Positions 19,349 through 28,374 of a DNA stretch of 64,000 nt are shown in pieces. A program made the position numbers and the translations under genes. Position 1 is the stretch's first letter, and each line of letters starts with the position of its first letter. Origin of the DNA: Rhizobium rhododendri (GTDB lineage: Bacteria; Pseudomonadota; Alphaproteobacteria; Rhizobiales; Rhizobiaceae); the NCBI RefSeq assembly GCF_007000325.2, contig NZ_CP117268.1, positions 992,001 to 1,056,000 on the forward strand, read 5' to 3'. The notes below the pieces were generated by a model, which worked only from the letters and a program-made list of their open reading frames with translations, made no database searches and was not told where the DNA came from.

Positions 19349-20395
19349 TCATCGCCGAAACAGCCGTTTGATCATCGTGCGTAGCGGCGAATTTTTTTTA
19401 GGATTTATCCTGAACTCAACAATGGCTCGCGCAGCACTGTTGGGCAACAGAAATAACAAGCCGGCGACCAGATATCGAGACAGGGTCTCGACGCTCGAAA
19501 ATGATTGCGCAATCTGCTGACAATACCGACGAAGAAGGGGGAGATCGATACGTTGTCCCTTGAGGATTTGCGCAAAAACCTCATGCTCCACCAGATACAA
19601 ATAATCAGGCTTCATCTCAAACATCGCGCCGTCCAAGAGTTTTCCGTCCCTGCTCAGCCTTTCAAGATGTGCAAGGCGCAATCGAAATACCCGCATCGTC
19701 TTCTCCATCCCGAGGTGAGAACTTGAACCAAACCCAGACATATTGTTATTGTGGATCCTGTATTGTCCCAGAGCTTGATCAATGTGCACCACCCGGCCCT
19801 TGAAAGGGGCTGCTAAGTAAGCAATGCCATCAATTCCGAAATCGTAGTCGATGGCGCCAATCGTCAGGTACACATCGCGACGGTAAATATTGCCTGAGGT
19901 TGGCGGAGTAGGATAATATCCGTGACGATTGATACTCTCGATCATCTTTCGATTGTCGTAATCGGGAGTCAAACGCGGGAAGGCGTCCCCTATCTCTTGT
20001 CCCTGTGCATCTATGGGCTGCAGCATGTACTGAATTTTCGTGACATCGGGCTCCAGATAGGGGGACACAGTCAGAAGAGCTTTTTCGTCCAAGATATCGT
20101 CAGCATCGAGGAAGAGGACGTATTGACCTCGGGACGCCGCGAGACCGGTAAGGCACGCGGAAATAAAGCCGCGGTTTTCGGTGTTAATTCCTATTATTCT
20201 GTCTGAATAGCGGCTGATGACACTCCACGATGTGTCGGTCGATCCGTCATTGACCACAATGAGCTCAAAATCAGCACTTGGCTGATTGAGGACACTCTCG
20301 ATAGCAATGGCTACATAATCTTTATAGTTGTAGCAGGTAATAATGACACTAAAACGCGGCTTGCCGTCGACGATCATTGATCTCACTCCAGCCAC
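19349..20395 (-). CDS. GT2-family glycosyltransferase
   Basis: The 348-residue protein has a GT-A domain at its N-terminus: FSVIITCYNYKDYVAIAIES, FELIVVNDGSTD and YVLFLDADDIL with the DxD motif. GYYPTPPTSGNIYRRDVY is the later acceptor-side region. The C-terminal about 100 residues are helical and end in a hydrophobic patch (YLVAGLLFLLP) that may associate with the membrane. It probably adds one sugar of the repeat unit. It lies upstream of nothing on the same strand within 100 bases except the membrane protein at 20514, which may share its transcript. Confidence 0.88.
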   Translation of the reverse strand: MAGVRSMIVDGKPRFSVIITCYNYKDYVAIAIESVLNQPSADFELIVVNDGSTDTSWSVISRYSDRIIGINTENRGFISACLTGLAASRGQYVLFLDADDILDEKALLTVSPYLEPDVTKIQYMLQPIDAQGQEIGDAFPRLTPDYDNRKMIESINRHGYYPTPPTSGNIYRRDVYLTIGAIDYDFGIDGIAYLAAPFKGRVVHIDQALGQYRIHNNNMSGFGSSSHLGMEKTMRVFRLRLAHLERLSRDGKLLDGAMFEMKPDYLYLVEHEVFAQILKGQRIDLPLLRRYCQQIAQSFSSVETLSRYLVAGLLFLLPNSAARAIVEFRINPKKNSPLRTMIKRLFRR

Positions 20396-20513
20396 ATAAA
20401 CTAACCACGATGCCCCCGTTGTCGCTGAGCACCCATGCCATGATCGTGACGTCGCAGCGGACCACGATGTGAGCAGAAACGAAATGCAACTCGAACGATG
20501 ATGGACACGAGGC

Positions 20514-21203
20514 TTACTCCGGAAGAGATTTCAGTTGGCTTTTCTTCGATCGAAACGCGCAAAGCGATACGACATTGGTGGCGTCGACATCTGGATGCGA
20601 ATGCTGATAGTGTGCCCGAAGCAACATGCTTTTCAAATCCGTGCAAGGCAAACCACCTATCGGCTGGTCTGGAATACTTATATTCGGCTTTCCCGGCACA
20701 TGAGAAAACAACGCGCTTTTCACAGTCGCTCTTCGCACAAGGATCGGGTCAGCCTCATCTTTAATGAGGATGTCGATCATGGAGGCCTGTGAGGCGACCC
20801 CTGCTGCGCGCAGCGTGACCTGCTTGATTGACGACCAATAAATAATCTGACCGGAGAAACGGTGGTAGACGATCCCGTCGGTCCTCACTGTGAAGAGTGG
20901 CTTCCACGGATTTCGTTTGCCCACAGACCACCCCAGGATGCTGAGGAACACACAAAATAGACCTGTCACCCAATGGTTTAGCATATCGCTCTCGCGAAAA
21001 AAACCGTGCTGCTGAGCCGAAATGTTGGCTGTGTAACAAGCGACAAGCACCGCGCACACAATCACAGATCGCCATAGTTCTCTATAGGAACCGCAATAAA
21101 TGACGATCTCATCGGGATACGTGGTCCCTACCAAAACTGGATCATTTAGTTCAAAGACGGCAGTGCTCAGTGTTTTCGATCTGTTAGGACGAATTATGGC
21201 CAT
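20514..21203 (-). CDS. Hypothetical two-segment membrane protein, PH-like
   Basis: The 229-residue product has two hydrophobic segments (about 45-62 and 78-95). These are followed by a mainly beta region (PLFTVRTDGIVYHRFSGQII, then YWSSIKQVTL) that looks like the bacterial PH-domain membrane proteins of the STM3941 type. No catalytic motif is visible. It lies between a GT2 gene and a DUF707-like gene on the same strand, so a role in the polysaccharide locus is possible but unproven. Confidence 0.55.
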   Translation of the reverse strand: MAIIRPNRSKTLSTAVFELNDPVLVGTTYPDEIVIYCGSYRELWRSVIVCAVLVACYTANISAQQHGFFRESDMLNHWVTGLFCVFLSILGWSVGKRNPWKPLFTVRTDGIVYHRFSGQIIYWSSIKQVTLRAAGVASQASMIDILIKDEADPILVRRATVKSALFSHVPGKPNISIPDQPIGGLPCTDLKSMLLRAHYQHSHPDVDATNVVSLCAFRSKKSQLKSLPE

Positions 21204-21302
21204 TGCCTGTCCTTTTCAGTGAAGCCACGCCACGATAACCGCCGAAGGTGTCGAGGACTGTTACGGCGTCAGAAGCTGAGTCTTTCCTTGACCATTTGCG
21301 CA

Positions 21303-22223
21303 TCATGACGGTTCAGATGCCATCGGCCGATCTGGCGCAGCGATCGGCAAAGTAAGCGACTTCAACGCGTGCCTGACGGCTGCCGTCAGATAGACGGGTT
21401 GGACCGCGTTGCGGTACCGTCCGATGAGATCGCCCGCAATTCGCACCGAAAGTCGTGGACCAGACAGATGAGCTCCGCTGATATCCACACCAGATAAGAC
21501 ACGTATGCGAGGCACGGCGACGCCATTGATCAACGAGTCACGCTTCATGCGTGTCCGGCCGAGGGTGGAGACCAGATCATCGTTTGCGGTGTTGCCCCCG
21601 ACCTTTTTGATGAACTGGTGCAACTTTCCGCCCACAGGACGTGTATGGCAGACGGTCACGCTGTCAAGAATAGCAACGGATTCGAGCTTTCCGCTAAGTT
21701 CAACCGCCAGTTTTGGCCAAACGAAATCCATTCCGAAACCGCTCTTGGAATCCTTTAGACTTTCCAGGGTCTTTGCCAGAATCGCTCGACTGAGCACCGG
21801 CACCATAATCTCCACGAAGTTGCTATACCGCAGGTCAAAGCTCGGGTGCTGAAGCGTGATCAGATGAGAATAATAGGAATTGCTGTCCAAAGATGGCTGA
21901 TACACTAAGAGACCGTAACTCCGACCCGCCGCGAACAGTCGATTTATATCATTGGTCGTAGCCCTGATATCGTCGTCTGGAAACCAGAAGTACTCGTAAC
22001 TTGTCAGTGCCTCAGGATGCTCTTTAAAAAAGCCATAGATCCCGTCCCACTTCCCGCCCTTGCCGCGATGCACATAATTTGCTTCAGGAAATAGCTTTAT
22101 TTCGTCAGTTCCGAAGTAACTTACCGCCACATCGAATTGCCGTCCTTCTCCGCACCAACTTTCATGAAGACTTTGGTCTCCACAGCGCACCACCGCCAAT
22201 GTGGGTGCCAATACAGGAGCCAT
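21303..22223 (-). CDS. DUF707-like putative glycosyltransferase
   Basis: The 306-residue protein opens with LAVVRCGDQSLHESWC and FDVAVSYFGTDEIK, then GGKWDGIYGFFKEHPEALTS and YEYFWFPDDDIRATTNDINR. This order (Trp-Lys tract, then an aromatic strand ending in an acidic DDD at residues 83-85) is what I recall of DUF707 proteins, which are thought to be GT-A-like enzymes. The acidic triplet would bind metal and nucleotide sugar. Biochemical function of the family is largely unknown. It belongs by position to the polysaccharide cluster. Confidence 0.55.
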   Translation of the reverse strand: MAPVLAPTLAVVRCGDQSLHESWCGEGRQFDVAVSYFGTDEIKLFPEANYVHRGKGGKWDGIYGFFKEHPEALTSYEYFWFPDDDIRATTNDINRLFAAGRSYGLLVYQPSLDSNSYYSHLITLQHPSFDLRYSNFVEIMVPVLSRAILAKTLESLKDSKSGFGMDFVWPKLAVELSGKLESVAILDSVTVCHTRPVGGKLHQFIKKVGGNTANDDLVSTLGRTRMKRDSLINGVAVPRIRVLSGVDISGAHLSGPRLSVRIAGDLIGRYRNAVQPVYLTAAVRHALKSLTLPIAAPDRPMASEPS

Positions 22224-22509
22224 GCAAACCTCCGACCGAATAATATTGGCACAACGCTGGAGCTCACACTATCGCACAGTCTTAATATTTCAAGCTTAAT
22301 TTCCGATTAAAATTGACATAATTCACTCTTCCTTCGTATATTAGCCTGCACGATGGACAAGAATAATCGTAAAAGGAAGCTTACGTTGCGCTTTTGTTGT
22401 TCGGATAGAGCAGCGATAGCCGTCACAAACCCAACTATAAACGCTTATCTGATGAAATGGCGAACTCCATCAATTCAATTAGAAGCATAAGTCCTGCAAT
22501 TCCGGAACG

Positions 22510-22797
22510 TTGAGCATTCAAGACAGAACTCCGAAGCAACGCAGAATAGATAGCCTTATGAAAATGTACAATTACTCAGAGATGCAGACTGACGACCTCA
22601 TTAGCAGGTGTGGTGGAGACCCTGGCGCGATCATAATGAGAACGTGTATTGCATCCTGTACCTTCTTTTTCCTTTATTTCAGTTTGTATTTTTATGGCCT
22701 AGCTGGAAGCTTGCTTTTTTGGGGCCCCTGTACCTCAGGGGCGCTTACTTGTTTTATTCCATTGGCGGGAATGCAAAGTCGGTTTAAATCCCTATAG
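22510..22797 (+). CDS. Possible small membrane protein, unrecognised
   Basis: A TTG-initiated frame of 95 codons with a Lys/Arg-rich N-terminus (RTPKQRRIDSLMKMY). One long hydrophobic stretch follows (CTFFFLYFSLYFYGLAGSLL) with a second shorter one near the end. It is divergent from the DUF707-like gene across an AT-rich spacer. The organised hydrophobic profile is in its favour; the rare start codon and lack of known homologues are against it. Confidence 0.35.
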   Translation: MSIQDRTPKQRRIDSLMKMYNYSEMQTDDLISRCGGDPGAIIMRTCIASCTFFFLYFSLYFYGLAGSLLFWGPCTSGALTCFIPLAGMQSRFKSL

Positions 22798-23128
22798 AGT
22801 AGACTTGGTAATGCACTTTACGGAATTTAATTCCGTTGCCGGGTGCAGTTTGCGAGGGCGCTCCTTCATAACGCTCGGCAGTTCGACGGTTGTCGACGCA
22901 GCCCATCTTCAGGCGATCTTTGCAGCCATCGGGCATTTTCCTGGGCTTAGCTCTCGACCGAGAAGTGCGTGTCTATTCAAGATTGGGCTGGGGCGCAGGA
23001 GGGTGCATCCGTCGCGATCATGAGCGGTAACGCAGAGATCCATCGCCATCCCGGCAGCATCGACCACCTCGGTGGAGGTTTGAGTGATCGGAACGATGGC
23101 TATGCTGCTTTCTCGAAACCTCATCTTG
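22798..23128. other. Intergenic region without recognised feature
   Basis: These 331 bases lie downstream of both neighbouring genes. Short frames exist on both strands but none resembles a known protein. Confidence 0.35.
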
Positions 23129-24217
23129 CTATCGCAAAGTGCCCAAAGAACCCGCTGAGCGCGTGAGGGCTCTGCCGTAGACCGCACTATAGTTTAAATA
23201 TAGGTTGGTTATGGAAAACCGATCCAAATTCGACGAGGCGCGCCCTTTCATCTGCGACAGCAACTCAGGGTCTCTCAAAAGGATTTCCAATTTTTCCGTG
23301 AGATCTTTTGGATCGCCTGGCCGAACCAGAAACCCGGCCCGCCCTTCATCGAGGGCTTCGGGAATCCCTCCGACCTCTGTTGCAACTATTGCGCATCCAG
23401 CGCTACGGGCTTCGATATTTACGAGACCTAATGGTTCAGCTAGGGACGCCAGCACAAATATATCCGTTTTAGCTAGCACGGTGGCTGGATTGTTGATCTG
23501 ACCCAAAAATCTAACGCGACCGCTTAGGCCAAGCTTTTCGGCTTGCCTTTCCAACTCGTCTTTGTCGGGTCCATCGCCCACAACGCAAAGTGTGACTTCA
23601 TATTTCGCCGCCAACACAGCGAAAGCGCTGATTAAAAAGTTCACACCTTTTCGCGCATGAAGGCCGCATACCGTCGTTATAAGTATTCCTGGCGGTTTTT
23701 CGAATACGGCTTTATCCGGTAAAAGGCTTGTCCTGAAGCCGCCCAGTGTTGCGTTCAGTACCACATCAACCTTACTTTTCTTGAAGCCCATTTCACGAAG
23801 GCGGGCCGTATCTGAATTGCTGACCGCAACGATCCTATCGCCAAGTTTCATGATCGACGAATGTTTGTCGAAGGAATTGTGGACCGTCGTGACCAGCCTA
23901 GCGTTTGAAAATCTAGTCGCGAAATAACCAAAGATCGCGCCGGCCATCATGTGCGCATGGACAATGTCATACTTACTCCGCCTTACCAGAAGCGAAAGAG
24001 AAACAAGCGAAGCCGCCAATTTAAATGGATTTTTGCCGCGCTGCATAAGTTTAATATGATGCGCCCCCATCGCGCTTAGACCCTGTTCGTACTCGCCCCC
24101 ATGGCTCGCGTAGCCCACAAAGTCACCACTCGCCGCCTGAATGCAGGCTAGATCAACAGCAAGGTGAACGTTTCCATGTCCATGATGACAATGATTGGCC
24201 AAATGAAGAACGCGCAT
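23129..24217 (-). CDS. GT4-family glycosyltransferase, paralogue of the 12855 gene
   Basis: The 362-residue GT-B enzyme starts RVLHLANHCHHGHGNVHLAV and has TTVCGLHARKGVNFLISAFA and VLASLAEPLGLVNIEARSAG, the E-x7-E donor site (Glu present at both ends). It shares the N-terminal RxLHxxNH start, VDLACxQA, DIVHAHMMxxA and TTVHNxF blocks with the protein encoded at 12855-13952, so the pair results from duplication. Each may form a different linkage in the same polymer. It is followed by no same-strand gene; upstream lies the acyltransferase-like gene at 24389. Confidence 0.87.
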   Translation of the reverse strand: MRVLHLANHCHHGHGNVHLAVDLACIQAASGDFVGYASHGGEYEQGLSAMGAHHIKLMQRGKNPFKLAASLVSLSLLVRRSKYDIVHAHMMAGAIFGYFATRFSNARLVTTVHNSFDKHSSIMKLGDRIVAVSNSDTARLREMGFKKSKVDVVLNATLGGFRTSLLPDKAVFEKPPGILITTVCGLHARKGVNFLISAFAVLAAKYEVTLCVVGDGPDKDELERQAEKLGLSGRVRFLGQINNPATVLAKTDIFVLASLAEPLGLVNIEARSAGCAIVATEVGGIPEALDEGRAGFLVRPGDPKDLTEKLEILLRDPELLSQMKGRASSNLDRFSITNLYLNYSAVYGRALTRSAGSLGTLR

Positions 24218-24388
24218 TTTCCGATACCCCCCTAGTAATCCGGCACTATTCTGAGGGCAGCACCGTCGGCAATCTTTAAATTGCTACTCCCTTGCAAGAT
24301 ATAAGCTTAAGGTAGTGATTTTGTATACCTTCATGTAATCCACTAAGGAAAGCAGATAACCAGCAAGCCTTAGCGCATGCGGCTTCTA

Positions 24389-25555
24389 TCATGATGAGGC
24401 AGGGTGAAGGGTGTCCAGGCCATTCAATCTCTCCGTTTTTGTCACAAAATACGAAGAATCTGATTGCCGCCCTTCACTCAACCCCGCATCTGTAACGCCA
24501 TTCTTGAACAGACACTGAACGACCGAGATCGGATACGACTTGGCTTGCCATTGCAACCTCGAACGCGCAAGTCCCTGCCACACGGGGTCCGCATCGTTTT
24601 CGTGATTGTCAGGTCCAAACACGAACATGCCGCGACCAGTCGTCTGCATGTAAGCTGTCTCTATCATGCACTTTAGAAGGTGCGACGCGGCACCACTGCC
24701 GTGATCCTCTGCCGCTGCGGCCTCCATGAAGAACATGATCGGTCCAAACGTAATTCCCATAAAGCGAGCCAGCGTTTTGTCACCGCTGACGTTCCGAGCG
24801 GTGAAGCTAAACTTTGAGGTGGTAAGGACCCGGCTCAACGACCGAATGACCAGGCTCGCTCGCGACGTCAAAATACGCTTCTTTTTAAAAAGGCGAAGTC
24901 TAGAAAGCTCAAGTGGAACGAGGTCGCAGAAAATCTGCCATTGGCGGCGGATTGCAAAATCAAGGCCTGGATAGGACCGTTCGGCTTTCTGGACATTTCG
25001 CCGGGCATTTTTGCTGACCTCCTTGTAAAAAGCATCAAAACTCTCCCACCGCTTGAAATCAATCGCAATCATATCGACTGCCGCTGTCGATATGACGGAC
25101 ACTCCAGCGAGCGCGTGGAGCTCCGCAGATCGGCATTTATCCAGACACCAGTCAGATCCATAGCGATAGTATCCATCTCCCAGATGGCTAAGCACCGCCC
25201 GCATCGACAACGACCAAAGATGCCGATAGTCCGGGAGCACCTGAATGGCATCGCAGAACACATGGTCGCTCTTACGAATTCCGACCGCACATTGACCGAT
25301 TTTCACCTGATCATCGGCGGTACACAATATAATGTCCAGCCGCACCAGTCTCATCAACGGGTTGTAGTCAATCTGCCACATCCGGGATGCATGAAAGGCG
25401 CAACGGAAAGACGCTTCGCATCTTTGAGCGAATGCGTCCCAACTGGTGGCTCCCTGTGTAAACGCAAAAACCCGGATTGCCACTGGGCTTTCCTGCAATT
25501 TGCGCGACGCGATATACAACTCCTGCGTCAATTCATCCACAACACATTCCTGCAT
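24389..25555 (-). CDS. GNAT/FemAB-like acyltransferase
   Basis: The 388-residue protein has no signal peptide or membrane segment. A central part (FYKEVSKNARRNVQKAERSY, residues about 175-195) resembles the basic KNxRRNxxKAE stretch common to FemAB/BioF2-like acetyltransferases. A later part (FMGITFGPIMFFMEAA, then GSGAASHLLKCMIETA) looks like the GNAT acyl-CoA fold. In exopolysaccharide clusters such proteins often decorate sugars or lipid anchors. The substrate cannot be read. It is 171 bases upstream of the GT4 gene on the same strand, so it may head a transcript with it. Confidence 0.6.
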   Translation of the reverse strand: MQECVVDELTQELYIASRKLQESPVAIRVFAFTQGATSWDAFAQRCEASFRCAFHASRMWQIDYNPLMRLVRLDIILCTADDQVKIGQCAVGIRKSDHVFCDAIQVLPDYRHLWSLSMRAVLSHLGDGYYRYGSDWCLDKCRSAELHALAGVSVISTAAVDMIAIDFKRWESFDAFYKEVSKNARRNVQKAERSYPGLDFAIRRQWQIFCDLVPLELSRLRLFKKKRILTSRASLVIRSLSRVLTTSKFSFTARNVSGDKTLARFMGITFGPIMFFMEAAAAEDHGSGAASHLLKCMIETAYMQTTGRGMFVFGPDNHENDADPVWQGLARSRLQWQAKSYPISVVQCLFKNGVTDAGLSEGRQSDSSYFVTKTERLNGLDTLHPASS

Positions 25556-26473
25556 AAAAACAGATGGATAGCTTTTCAGACATTTTTAGCCGCGTTCACT
25601 AGGAACTAGTTTTGGCTACACACAAGCATGTCAGTGTCATTATTTTAATCGGGTAAGATTAATTACTCATGGAGTCAACCATACCGGAATAACTTTACTC
25701 CAAAAATATTGCGGAATGTCAAGTGATGCCTGTTATTCTGACCGAGATATCTTCCAGCCACCCCATCGAAACCCAATACTCTATTCTATCGGAAATATTT
25801 GCTTTTGCCAGATGATGCGAGCGGCGGGTGGTCGGCCAATCTGTGACAGGGACGGTGTCCGCGCGCCGCGCAGAACGACGCGATCTCTGTGGGCCGCAAT
25901 AGGTGCTTAATCTCGCAGCTCTTGGAGGACGTAGCGAGATGGAGTTTCGTTCTGCACGAGGGGCATGCCAGATCTCATACTGTTGCCATTTTCAATGCCG
26001 TCGCCTTTTATGGGACGTCGATCGAGCAGACATCGCACAAGATGTCTCCTCGTGCGGCTTGGCGCAAGGTTCAAGACGTACGGTCTGCTCTTCCGTGTTG
26101 TAGAACACTTTTAGGGTTAGCGATGATCGCACTACTTAGTATTCCCGCCGCAGCGTCGTCGATGTTTGTTCTGCTAGCGGTTTTTGCGCCGAGACTGGCA
26201 CCATTGGTTGACGACTTCGAGGAGAGCAATGTTCTGCCCTTCAGGAAGCCCCATAGAACCAGTCATCTATCAGACTGACAGGCGTCAAGCGCGAGTTCCA
26301 TTGTCCCATTTAGGGAAAGAAAAAGCTAGCGCGGTGAGAGCCTTCTAGACGCTTACGTCGTATTTTCCCTTTGCATTATTTCGCGAATGCGTCGACTGTG
26401 GCAGTGAGATAAGGCCTAGGTTTCAACCGCAGATCCACCTTCGAAAAGCGGTGCAAGGTTCGGGGAGCTTCCC
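25556..26473. other. Long intergenic region with weak frames
   Basis: This 918-base stretch marks the end of the polysaccharide locus. A 129-codon frame at 25889-26278 (+) includes one hydrophobic segment (LLGLAMIALLSIPAAASSMF) but has no recognised relatives and no clear start signal. The left part is AT-rich. I see no transposase, RNA gene or repeat. Confidence 0.35.
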
Positions 26474-27397
26474 TTGATAAGGCGCATCGCCCCAGCCGGT
26501 CTCGTAACCCTTACCATCTGCCTTTTCATTCAGTTATCTACAGTCGCTGCGTGGGGAGGTAGAGCCAGCCCGGCTTGTCTTTATTCGATGGTTGACGCCC
26601 CAGGTCGGGTACTTTGCATTCATGCCGGAAGCTTGAACCGCGACATTTGCAGCGCGATGGAAACCTTTGCGACGAGAAGCCAGCTACCGCCTGACTTCTT
26701 TGCACGTCTAATATGGCGCGAAAGCCGTTTTAGGGCGGAAGCAATCAGCCCAAAGGGTGCTCAGGGCATAGCGCAGTTCATGCCGGCTACCGCAGCGCTT
26801 CGTGGTCTGAAGGACAGCTTTGATGTATTGGAGGCCCTCCGGGCATCATCCCAATATTTGATGAAGCTTCGGACCCGCTTCGGTAATCTTGGACTCGCAG
26901 CTGCAGCCTATAATGCTGGAGAGCAGCGTGTTTCGACATTCCTGCTTGTCGGAGGCTTACCGTTGGAATCCAGGAACTATGTTTTTGGGATCACGGGGCA
27001 CACCGCAGACGAGTGGAGGCGCTCGCCGAGCGACCTGATCCTTCCGCCACTTGACGAACACCGCGCGTTCATGGATGCCTGCGTCGCGCTTGCTGCCACA
27101 CGACGTCTCGTGGAGCCAGCAGATCAATCTGAAGGTGTTTGGATGCCGTGGGGAGCACAATTGGCAGCAGCACCAAATAGTGTGACTGCGCGGGCGTTAT
27201 TTACACGGATCTCTGCCAGGTTGCCGGCCCCTTTAAACACGGAGGCACCTTTGATTCTGCGCAAGATAGATCGGGATTTTGGATATAAACCGCGCTATTC
27301 TGCTCGAATAGGAAGGACGCAGCGTAGAGATGCGGAAGACGCCTGCAAAATTGTGGAGCGCGCCGGTTTTCCATGTTTGGTGTTCAAGAACTTTTAA
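26474..27397 (+). CDS. Lytic transglycosylase (SLT domain)
   Basis: The 307-residue product starts at TTG after a GGGGAGC ribosome binding site and has a signal peptide (TLTICLFIQLSTVAAWG). The SLT core is complete: FARLIWRESRFRAEAISPKG with the catalytic Glu at residue 83, then GAQGIAQFMPATA and LGLAAAAYNAGEQRV. These periplasmic enzymes cleave the MurNAc-GlcNAc bond and form 1,6-anhydro ends, often to make room for envelope machines. The C-terminal 100 residues are of unknown function (RDAEDACKIVERAGFPCLV, somewhat SPOR-like). Plasmid-borne copies often accompany secretion systems; none is present here. Confidence 0.85.
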   Translation: MIRRIAPAGLVTLTICLFIQLSTVAAWGGRASPACLYSMVDAPGRVLCIHAGSLNRDICSAMETFATRSQLPPDFFARLIWRESRFRAEAISPKGAQGIAQFMPATAALRGLKDSFDVLEALRASSQYLMKLRTRFGNLGLAAAAYNAGEQRVSTFLLVGGLPLESRNYVFGITGHTADEWRRSPSDLILPPLDEHRAFMDACVALAATRRLVEPADQSEGVWMPWGAQLAAAPNSVTARALFTRISARLPAPLNTEAPLILRKIDRDFGYKPRYSARIGRTQRRDAEDACKIVERAGFPCLVFKNF

Positions 27398-27424
27398 TGC
27401 ATGAACGCGCAGACATCCTGAGCT

Positions 27425-27721
27425 AGCGTGCGCAACGAACAGCATCTCGTGCGTTTGCACGGGATATGACCGGGCGACCAACGCTCTGGAATAGCCGAGG
27501 TTGGCATGCGCCACCTGCAGCTCTCTTCGCTCGCTTCCAATGATCGCCCAGTCCTCCGACAAAACGAACTGAAATGCTTCGCCAGGCGCGAACGTTCCAG
27601 CCAATCGCCTGCAGCTCGATCTGCAAAGCGGCGCTCCACTTGCAAGCGAACGCTGCACTGGATTGTACTGGCCTTCATAACCAAGGCTCGTCAGTTCGGC
27701 GTCGAACTGCTTCAGGGTCCG
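27425..27721 (-). pseudogene. istA: IS21-family transposase (IstA) remnant
   Basis: About 99 codons on the minus strand match the IS21 IstA integrase-domain entry. The match runs FDAELTSLGYEGQYNPV (helper domain), then GTFAPGEAFQFVLSEDWAII, then LQVAHANLGYSRALVARSYP and QTHEMLFVAHA. In active members the middle motif reads FDWSED; here the catalytic Asp is Val. Both ends of the protein and the IstB partner are missing and no terminal repeats were seen, so this is a dead fragment. It lies between the transglycosylase gene and the ArsR gene. Based on recalled family motifs, not a search. Confidence 0.75.
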
Positions 27722-27728
27722 CAGCCTC

Positions 27729-28061
27729 TTAGGCGATGCGGCGAGCTTCGTTAATGTCGTCGTCGAAGACCTCGGCAAGTATGTCGAGAATTTTTAAGAC
27801 CGGCTCAGAATTGCATGAGTAATAGACATTTCGCGCATCACGGCGCCTCTGGACGAGATTGGCGCTCCGAAGCTTTGCGAGATGTTGTGACAGAACAGAC
27901 TGGCTGAGGCCGATGGTTTTGGCGAGATGCCCCACAGACATCTCGGTTCGGCAAAGTATATCGAGAATATGGAGTCTGTTGGCGTTCGCCATAGCATCGA
28001 GAAGCGCGGCGGCCTCCTGGATGTTCAAAACAGATTGGTATCGTCTCGTAGCCATAGACAT
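27729..28061 (-). CDS. ArsR-family regulator, NolR-like
   Basis: The 110-residue protein is a winged helix-turn-helix of the ArsR type: ALLDAMANANRLHILDILCR, then GHLAKTIGLSQSVLSQHLAK and RRRDARNVYYSC. It matches rhizobial NolR in layout (AMANPKRLLILD, LSQSALSQHLSKLR, RRDAQTIYYS) and has no metal-binding Cys pair in the usual ArsR position. NolR represses nod, conjugation and other symbiotic genes in Sinorhizobium and Rhizobium. This may be a second, divergent copy. The minus-strand start is at 28061, next to a run of repeated ATCCTATCC units in its leader (28068-28084). Confidence 0.85.
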   Translation of the reverse strand: MSMATRRYQSVLNIQEAAALLDAMANANRLHILDILCRTEMSVGHLAKTIGLSQSVLSQHLAKLRSANLVQRRRDARNVYYSCNSEPVLKILDILAEVFDDDINEARRIA

Positions 28062-28374
28062 CCTATCCTATCCAATCCTATCCTGCAGGCAGCCAATCTC
28101 ATGATTGTTGCTTTCCCCGCGCGAAACGCGCAAGGATCACCAACCTGACGCGACGCAAACATTATAAATCTTACATTAAACTCCACTTTAAGAAGTGAGA
28201 GTTTTCACATGCCTCGCGTGAATTAATTTACGTCTATTCAATCGAATGAGACTTGCGCCGCCTCGATAATCCGTGCGGCGGCCTTGTGGTGAAGGAACTG
28301 CGTCCAGAGACTCATGCATTGCTAATCAAATGGTCTTCAGCGATCGGGATGTCAATCGAGCTGTCAGAGTTGGT

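Noticed and set aside
25889..26278. 129-codon frame with one hydrophobic segment
   Set aside because: No ribosome site, no recognised motif and surrounding frames of similar length on both strands; kept only as a remark.
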